From positions 38,197 to 102,196 of the forward strand of contig JACPVJ010000179.1 in NCBI GenBank assembly GCA_016191785.1: a stretch of 64,000 nucleotides of DNA, written 5' to 3'. Below are positions 59,505-64,000 of the stretch, in pieces (within the stretch, counting starts at the first letter, position 1; each line of letters begins with the position of its first letter). Both the position numbers and the translations under genes were made by a program. The notes under the pieces are model-generated. The model made no database searches. It was given only the letters and a program-made list of their open reading frames with translations, and was not told where the DNA came from. Source of the DNA: Myxococcales bacterium (GTDB lineage Bacteria; Myxococcota_A; Polyangia; Polyangiales; Polyangiaceae).

Positions 59505-60169
59505 GCGAACCGATCCGCCAGCCTTCGGAGCCCGAGCTCGCTCTTGGCGTCCTCGATCGCGCCCTGCGCGCACAGCGCCAGCGCGTCGGCCAGGCGCACG
59601 CTGCGCACCAGACCGCCGTGCTCGAGGGGCGAGCCGTCGTGGCTGGGCTCGGCGCGCGACTTCGGATCGACCTCGACCTCGAAGTAGAAGTGACGCTCGC
59701 CGATGATGCCGGGTGCGGGATACGTGCTCGGCCCGAGCTCGCGCATCAGATCGGGGGGCTGATCGAAGCCTAGCTCTTCGGCCAGCTCTCGCGACGCACA
59801 GGCGCGCAGGCCGTCCGGCGTCTGCTCGTCGACCTCGACCAGGCCGGCGGGCAGCTCCCACAGGCCGGTGCCGCGGTCGCGCTCGGGCACCGGCGACCGG
59901 CTCGGGTCCCGAAGCGAGAGCGGCGGGCGCACTGCGCTGCGCAGGTAGACCCAGAGCTCGCTACGGCTGACGTAGTGCGCGGCGATCACCACGGCGTCGA
60001 TGGCGCGCCGATCGACCGCGTCGTAGACGAACGGCTCGCTCAGGCTGCCGTCCGGGTAGCGCGCGCGGAAGCGTCGGCGCACCAAGCGCAGAAACCCACC
60101 GTCGTCCGGGGGCGAGAGGTCTTCCACGAGCTCGAGCCGGATGTCGGGCAGCGCGTCGGAGTCGGTCAT
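59501..60169 (-). CDS. Nudix hydrolase
   Basis: A 222-residue protein with a Nudix box GLVEVDEQTPDGLRACASRE followed by LAEELGF; relative to GX5EX7REUXEEXGU it has a four-residue insertion between the E and REL. Preceding WELPAGLV is the usual entry. Nudix enzymes remove nucleoside-diphosphate-linked groups; ADP-ribose or NADH-type substrates would fit the coupling with NAD kinase, but this is an inference from gene order. Confidence 0.83.
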   Translation of the reverse strand: MTDSDALPDIRLELVEDLSPPDDGGFLRLVRRRFRARYPDGSLSEPFVYDAVDRRAIDAVVIAAHYVSRSELWVYLRSAVRPPLSLRDPSRSPVPERDRGTGLWELPAGLVEVDEQTPDGLRACASRELAEELGFDQPPDLMRELGPSTYPAPGIIGERHFYFEVEVDPKSRAEPSHDGSPLEHGGLVRSVRLADALALCAQGAIEDAKSELGLRRLADRFA

Positions 60170-60236
60170 ACGGGCACTTGCCGGCTAGGGCTCAGCAGGT
60201 TACATCGGCCGAGCAGAAGGGGGAGAGGGATCCCAA

Positions 60237-61148
60237 ATGCTCAGGCATACTTTCACGTTCACCGCGCTGCTTTCCGTGGCCGCTCTTGCGGCGCAGCCGC
60301 CGGCCGCCGCCGCAGAGCCCAAGGCCAAGGCCGAGGCGAAGCCGGCCAAACCTGCGGCCAAGCCCAAGGACAAGCCCGAGGCCAAGGGCGACAAAGGCAA
60401 GGCCAAGGTCGACACCAAGAAGCTCGAGGCCGAGCTCGGCAGTGGCGACTCGGCGCGGATCGGCGCAGCGCTGGCCGAGCTGATCAAGGCGGGTGACGCG
60501 GCGGCAGCCGCTGCGCCCGCGGTCGAAGCGGCGCTCTCCAAGGGGCTGCCGGCAGAGCTGGTGGTCAAGGCGCTCGATGCCGCCGGCGCGCTCAAGCAGA
60601 GCTCTTCGAGCGCGGCCATCGCTCCCTATGTGAAGCACCGCTCGGACGCGGTGCGGCGCGCGGCGGCCAAGGCCTTGGTCAAGACCAAGGGGGCCATCGC
60701 GGTGAGCACGCTGCGGCAAGCGCTGCGCACCGGCGACGCGCAGGTCCGCGGCGCGGCCGCCACCGGCCTCGGCGCGCTGGGCGCGAAAGAAGCGCTGCCC
60801 GATCTGTTCAAGGCCCTGGCTCACAGCGTGCCCGAAGCGGCATCGTCCATCGGCCAGCTGTGCCAGCCCAGCGACTGCGACAAGTTCGCCGAGCTCACGG
60901 GCAAGCATCAGTTCGACATCATGTCGAGCGGCTTCGATCAGATCTTGTTCCGCGCCGAGAAAGAGATGCCCGACGATCAGAAGATCAAGGTCATCGGTCG
61001 CATCCGTGAGCTTGGCACCAAAGAGGCGGGCAAGTACCTGGCAGACGTGAAGGGCCGCTGGCCCGAGGGCTGGAGCAAGCGCGTGAAGCAGGCGATCGAG
61101 GCGGCGGTCAAGGCCACGGGCGGCAGCTCGAGCGGAGGTGACGAATGA
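60237..61148 (+). CDS. Exported HEAT-repeat protein
   Basis: A 303-residue protein. A signal peptide (TFTALLSVAALAAQPPAAAA) is followed by a Lys/Ala/Pro-rich stretch of about 40 residues and then helical repeats (KSSSSAAIAPYVKHRSDAV-like, ALRTGDAQVRGAAATGLGAL, GAKEALPDLFKALAHSVPEA). It is probably an alpha-solenoid scaffold in the periplasm. One Cys pair (QLCQPSDC) may be oxidised. The purine-rich GGGGGAGAGGGA upstream is a good ribosome site. The stop overlaps the next ATG (ATGA). Confidence 0.75.
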   Translation: MLRHTFTFTALLSVAALAAQPPAAAAEPKAKAEAKPAKPAAKPKDKPEAKGDKGKAKVDTKKLEAELGSGDSARIGAALAELIKAGDAAAAAAPAVEAALSKGLPAELVVKALDAAGALKQSSSSAAIAPYVKHRSDAVRRAAAKALVKTKGAIAVSTLRQALRTGDAQVRGAAATGLGALGAKEALPDLFKALAHSVPEAASSIGQLCQPSDCDKFAELTGKHQFDIMSSGFDQILFRAEKEMPDDQKIKVIGRIRELGTKEAGKYLADVKGRWPEGWSKRVKQAIEAAVKATGGSSSGGDE

Positions 61149-63052
61149 CCTCACGGCGCCTCGTGCTCGGGCTCTCGTGGGCGCTTCCGGCGCTCGCGGC
61201 CTGCTCCCCCGCGACCACCAACACCAGCGCCGCGTTCTCTTCCAACTGGCAGAACGACGGCGGAAAGTCGATTCAGGCGGTCTACGCCAAGGTGTCGAGC
61301 GCTCCCCCGCCCCCCGGCGCCGCAGTGGCCGTGGGCGTCACGCGTGACGGCCTGGTCGGCATCGGGCTCGACGGCTCGGGCAAGTGGAAGGCCGCCGGTC
61401 GCCCCGACTCGCAGCCGGCCATCGCCGGCAGCGTAGTGGTGAGCACCACCGGCGGCAGCGCCGTGGGTCTGGACGCCAAGAGCGGCAAAGAGCTGTGGCG
61501 CGTCCCGGTCGAGGGCCGCGTGCTGCGCGGTGCCGGCGACGATGGCTCCACCACGGTGCTCTCGCTCGGCCAGCCGGGCGGCGGCGGCAGCCTGCTGCTG
61601 GCCGTCACACGCGACGGCAGCGTCGCGCGCAAGATCGAGCCCGAGGCGGTCGAGCTGGGTGTGCCCGCCGCGCAGGGCAACGTGGCCTTCGTGCCCTGGT
61701 CCAGTCAATACGTGTCGGCCGTCGACCTCGGCTCGGGTGACGAGATCGGTCGCCTGCTGCTCCGCGATCAGGTCAGCCACGCGGTGAACGTGGGCGGCAA
61801 GCTCCACTTCGGCGAGCGCGGGGTGGTGCGTTTCGACGACAAGATCGGCGGCTCGGCCAGCGGCACCTCCAACGCGGTGAAGCTCCCCGAGCGCGAGCTG
61901 CCGGGCAAGCCGGTGTGGTTCCCCATCGGCTCGCAGGTGACCCCGGCGGCGGCCAGCGCCCGGGAGAAGATCAGGCTGTTCGCGCGCCCCGCGGACCAGG
62001 GCGGCAAGCTGGGCATCGCCGGCGGTCGCTATGCCGCAACCTACTTCCGGGTGGTGATGGGGCTCGACGCGGCCGACGGGTCGCTCCGCTGGGTGCGCAC
62101 GTTCGGGCAAGACGTGCTCGGCGGCGCGGCTGCCGAGAGCGGCTTCGCGTTCTGCGACGCAGGCGGCAAGGTCACGCTGGTCGACTCGAACGGCGGCGAC
62201 TCGGGTTCGGTCGATCTGGGCGCGTCGCTCGTGGGCTGCGTCGTAGAGACCGGCGGCTTCACGCTCCCGGCAGGCAAGTCGCCCGGCTCACTGCCCGAGC
62301 AGCTAGCCAAGGCGATCGAGCTCCGCGAGACCGAGATGGCGACGGCGCAGCGCTTCTTGTTGCGCGAGCTGGGCACCCGGCAAGAGCCGCTGGTCACCAA
62401 GGCCCTGGTCGATCTGGCCAGTAACCCGCGCACCTCGGCGCTCTTGCTCGAGGACGCCCGTCAGCTCTTGGCGGCGCGGCGCAACGGCGCGGAGTACATG
62501 CTCGAGGCGCTGACCAAGCACTACGACTTCTTGAGCGACGTGCTTCGGTCGCCGCCGGTGGGCCCCATCGCCGATGCACTGGCCGCAATGAACGAGCCCA
62601 AGGCCGCGGGCCCCCTGGCCCATCACTTGAACGACGCGGCGAACACCCCGAGCGACATCGAGCGCGCGGCCCGCGCCCTGTCGAAGCTGGCCACCGCCGC
62701 CGAGCTAGGTGAGCTGAAGACCTTCTTCACGCTCTATCGCGCGACCGCCGACGAGAAGGAGCTGGTGAACGCCGTGCTCTCGGTGGCGCAGGCGTTGCTC
62801 CGCATCGGCGGCGACGAAGGCAAGAAGGTGGTGGCCGAGGCGGCGAAAGATCCGCTCACGCATCCCGACGTGAAGGCGGGCCTAGCGAACCTCGCGCCGG
62901 CGTCCGGGCCCGCGGGCGACAAGCCGGCCGGCGACAAGCCGGCCGGCGACAAGCCCGCGACGAAGCCCGCCGGCGACAAGCCTGCGACGAAGGCCGCCGG
63001 CGACAAGCCCGCGACGAAGCCCGCCGGCGACAAGCCGGCGACGAAGGGCTAG
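61145..63052 (+). CDS. PQQ-propeller/HEAT lipoprotein with Lys/Pro repeat tail
   Basis: A 635-residue exported protein. The signal (LGLSWALPALAAC) has a lipobox. Residues about 40-380 form a PQQ-like propeller (GVTRDGLVGIGLDGSGKWKA, GLDAKSGKELWRVPVEGR, VDLGSGDEIGRLL, MGLDAADGSLRWVRTFGQ). Residues 390-590 are HEAT-like helices. The tail repeats GDKPATKPA and GDKPAG. BamB-like scaffolds use the same propeller, though role is unknown here. It is coupled to the previous HEAT gene (ATGA), so the two probably assemble. Confidence 0.78.
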   Translation: MTSRRLVLGLSWALPALAACSPATTNTSAAFSSNWQNDGGKSIQAVYAKVSSAPPPPGAAVAVGVTRDGLVGIGLDGSGKWKAAGRPDSQPAIAGSVVVSTTGGSAVGLDAKSGKELWRVPVEGRVLRGAGDDGSTTVLSLGQPGGGGSLLLAVTRDGSVARKIEPEAVELGVPAAQGNVAFVPWSSQYVSAVDLGSGDEIGRLLLRDQVSHAVNVGGKLHFGERGVVRFDDKIGGSASGTSNAVKLPERELPGKPVWFPIGSQVTPAAASAREKIRLFARPADQGGKLGIAGGRYAATYFRVVMGLDAADGSLRWVRTFGQDVLGGAAAESGFAFCDAGGKVTLVDSNGGDSGSVDLGASLVGCVVETGGFTLPAGKSPGSLPEQLAKAIELRETEMATAQRFLLRELGTRQEPLVTKALVDLASNPRTSALLLEDARQLLAARRNGAEYMLEALTKHYDFLSDVLRSPPVGPIADALAAMNEPKAAGPLAHHLNDAANTPSDIERAARALSKLATAAELGELKTFFTLYRATADEKELVNAVLSVAQALLRIGGDEGKKVVAEAAKDPLTHPDVKAGLANLAPASGPAGDKPAGDKPAGDKPATKPAGDKPATKAAGDKPATKPAGDKPATKG

Positions 63053-63084
63053 CCCGCGCCAGGTCGGTCAGGTGAGCTGACGAT

Positions 63085-63618
63085 TCAGTTCACCTTGCAG
63101 TGACCGCCCGGGCAGCTGACGCTGCAGTCTGCCGGGTTGGCGCAGCTGGCCTTGCAGTTGCCGCCGGTGCACGCGACCGAGCACTTGGCACCGGCCTCGC
63201 ACACGCTCTTGCAGTTGCCGCCGGGGCAGTCGTTGTTGCAGGTGGCGCCGGCCGCGCAGCTGAGCTCGCAGTTGCCGCCTGTGCACGCCAGCGAGCAGGT
63301 GGACCCCGACGCGCACGCCAGCTTGCAGTTGCCGCCCGCGCAGCTGGCGTTGCAGGTCTGATTCGCGGCGCACGCCAGCTTGCAGTTGCCCGCCGGGCAG
63401 CCGTCGCCGAGGGTGATCGCCACCGACGCCGTGCCGCCGCCTGCGGCCGGTTGCGCGCCCGGTTGCTCGGCGGGCGTTGGTGCCTGGCCCGGGCCCGCTT
63501 GCGCGCCGGCTTGCGCCTGGCCCTGACCCTGGGCCTTCATCTGGCCTTCGCCGGCGGTGTGCACGACACAACTAGCCAGGCCCAACACGAGGAATGCAGC
63601 AATCGACGAACGAATCAC
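63085..63618 (-). CDS. Lipoprotein with 19-residue four-Cys repeats
   Basis: A 177-residue exported protein: RSSIAAFLVLGLASCVVHT is a signal with lipobox ASC. A Gln/Gly/Ala-rich spacer (GQGQAQAGAQAGPGQAP) precedes a domain of five repeats with period 19: C-x-x-x-C-x-G-G-N-C-K-x-x-C-A-x-G-x-x (for example CNASCAGGNCKLACASGS). Four Cys per repeat imply dense disulfides and a beta-helix-like coil. The regular period recalls Cys-rich beta-helices but I know no family with this consensus. No ribosome site stands out. Confidence 0.7.
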   Translation of the reverse strand: MIRSSIAAFLVLGLASCVVHTAGEGQMKAQGQGQAQAGAQAGPGQAPTPAEQPGAQPAAGGGTASVAITLGDGCPAGNCKLACAANQTCNASCAGGNCKLACASGSTCSLACTGGNCELSCAAGATCNNDCPGGNCKSVCEAGAKCSVACTGGNCKASCANPADCSVSCPGGHCKVN

Positions 63619-64000
63619 GACTGACCTCCGGGAAAGAGTGCTGTGGTGACGCTAGCCAAGCGGGCCCGCGGGGCCAAGTTGGCAACCGCGGTGTAGCAGG
63701 CCGCGTGCCAGCCAAAAGTCGCGGAGAACCGCGGCGACGTGGCAGGGCCGGACCTGCCAGCGGCGGGCGGCAACCCACCATCGACGGGCCCCTGTTGCGT
63801 TTGTCGCCCACGGCGACACCAACCACGTCGATGCGCGCCAGAGCGGAGCCCTCAGCGACACCGGCCACGTCGATGCGCGTTCCCCTGTGGCCATTGTCGC
63901 CCACAGCGACACCGGCCACGTCGATGCGCGCCAGTGCGGAGCCCTCAGCGACACCAACCACGTCGATGCGCGCCAGTGCGGAGCCCACAGCGACACCGAC
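63619..64000. other. Gene-free end of window with tandem repeat array
   Basis: No supported gene. From about 63813 the sequence is a repeat array continuing past the window. A minus-strand frame stays open over it (GSALARIDVVGVAE units) because repeats are multiples of three, but it lacks a credible start and context. Confidence 0.6.
63813..64000. repeat. 42/51-bp tandem repeat array
   Basis: The core GCGACACCNNCCACGTCGAT then GCGCG starts at 63813, 63855, 63906, 63948 and 63990, that is, 42, 51, 42 and 42 bases apart. Units alternate between a CCAGTGCGGAGCCCTCA tail and a longer GTGGCCATTGTCGCCCACA tail. Confidence 0.85.

Overview
This is a very GC-rich (roughly 70%), densely coded, tRNA- and rRNA-free stretch of bacterial chromosome. 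The gene content points to a myxobacterium, most likely of the Polyangia/Sorangium side of Myxococcota. The signs are many lipoproteins with a Cys lipobox followed by Gly/Ser/Thr-rich linkers, MopE-like and myxobacterial Cys-rich repeats, a eukaryotic-type Ser/Thr kinase, a PilZ protein with the REPLFxDD ending typical of the Myxococcus PilZ paralogues, and GTG/TTG starts with overlapping stop/start codons. The placement is inferred from protein families, not from a marker gene.

Layout. 0-7.2 kb: 5' end of a poly(A) polymerase gene, an S41 tail-specific protease, then a rightward run of a DUF218 protein, a HEAT-repeat/cyclophilin lipoprotein, type III pantothenate kinase (coaX) and a FecCD-type permease. 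7.2-15.6 kb: a tandem-HTH regulator behind three TGG-N5-CCA sites, then surface lipoproteins (beta-helix, MopE-like, QQQPG-repeat, DxGGxDxY-repeat), a 51-bp tandem repeat array and a metallophosphoesterase. 15.6-25.7 kb: lgt, a concanavalin-like lipoprotein, a coiled-coil/Pro-rich protein, a membrane Ser/Thr kinase, an RluA-type pseudouridine synthase overlapping a PEP-utilising enzyme. 25.7-32 kb: two small secretion-like proteins, a leftward ftsE-ftsX-envC division cluster, a formyltransferase-like protein lacking the usual Asn, and a PilZ protein. 32-37.8 kb: a metallopeptidase/beta-propeller/outer-membrane barrel fusion, small lipoproteins, and a four-helix-bundle (23S intervening-sequence-type) gene flanked by low-complexity repeats. 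37.8-44.9 kb: a penicillin-binding transpeptidase, a PhoH ATPase interrupted by an intein with class 3 features, a GAF/HD-GYP protein and an archaeal-type ATPase with a nearly leaderless promoter. 45-53 kb: a VWA lipoprotein coupled to a myxobacterial Cys-rich lipoprotein, enolase, a VapBC-like toxin-antitoxin pair, an alpha/beta hydrolase and a WS/DGAT-type acyltransferase. 53-59.2 kb: a disrupted region in which a lipoprotein/NAD kinase segment occurs twice as direct repeats around a block of broken and paralogous lipoprotein genes. 59.2-64 kb: NAD kinase, Nudix hydrolase, a HEAT protein coupled to a PQQ-propeller lipoprotein, a 19-residue Cys-repeat lipoprotein and a 42/51-bp repeat array.

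How it fits together. Much of the window serves the cell envelope: lipoprotein lipidation (lgt) and many probable substrates, peptidoglycan synthesis and splitting (PBP, FtsEX-EnvC), periplasmic proteolysis and folding (S41, cyclophilin) and an outer-membrane peptidase fusion. Core metabolism genes (coaX, eno, NAD kinase) are interspersed. The strongest unusual items are the PhoH intein, the duplicated NAD-kinase segment with its decayed copy, the operator-like triplet upstream of the tandem-HTH gene, and three repeat-rich loci (11.2-11.5, 36.2-36.5 and 63.8-64.0 kb). No complete novel defence or mobile system was found.
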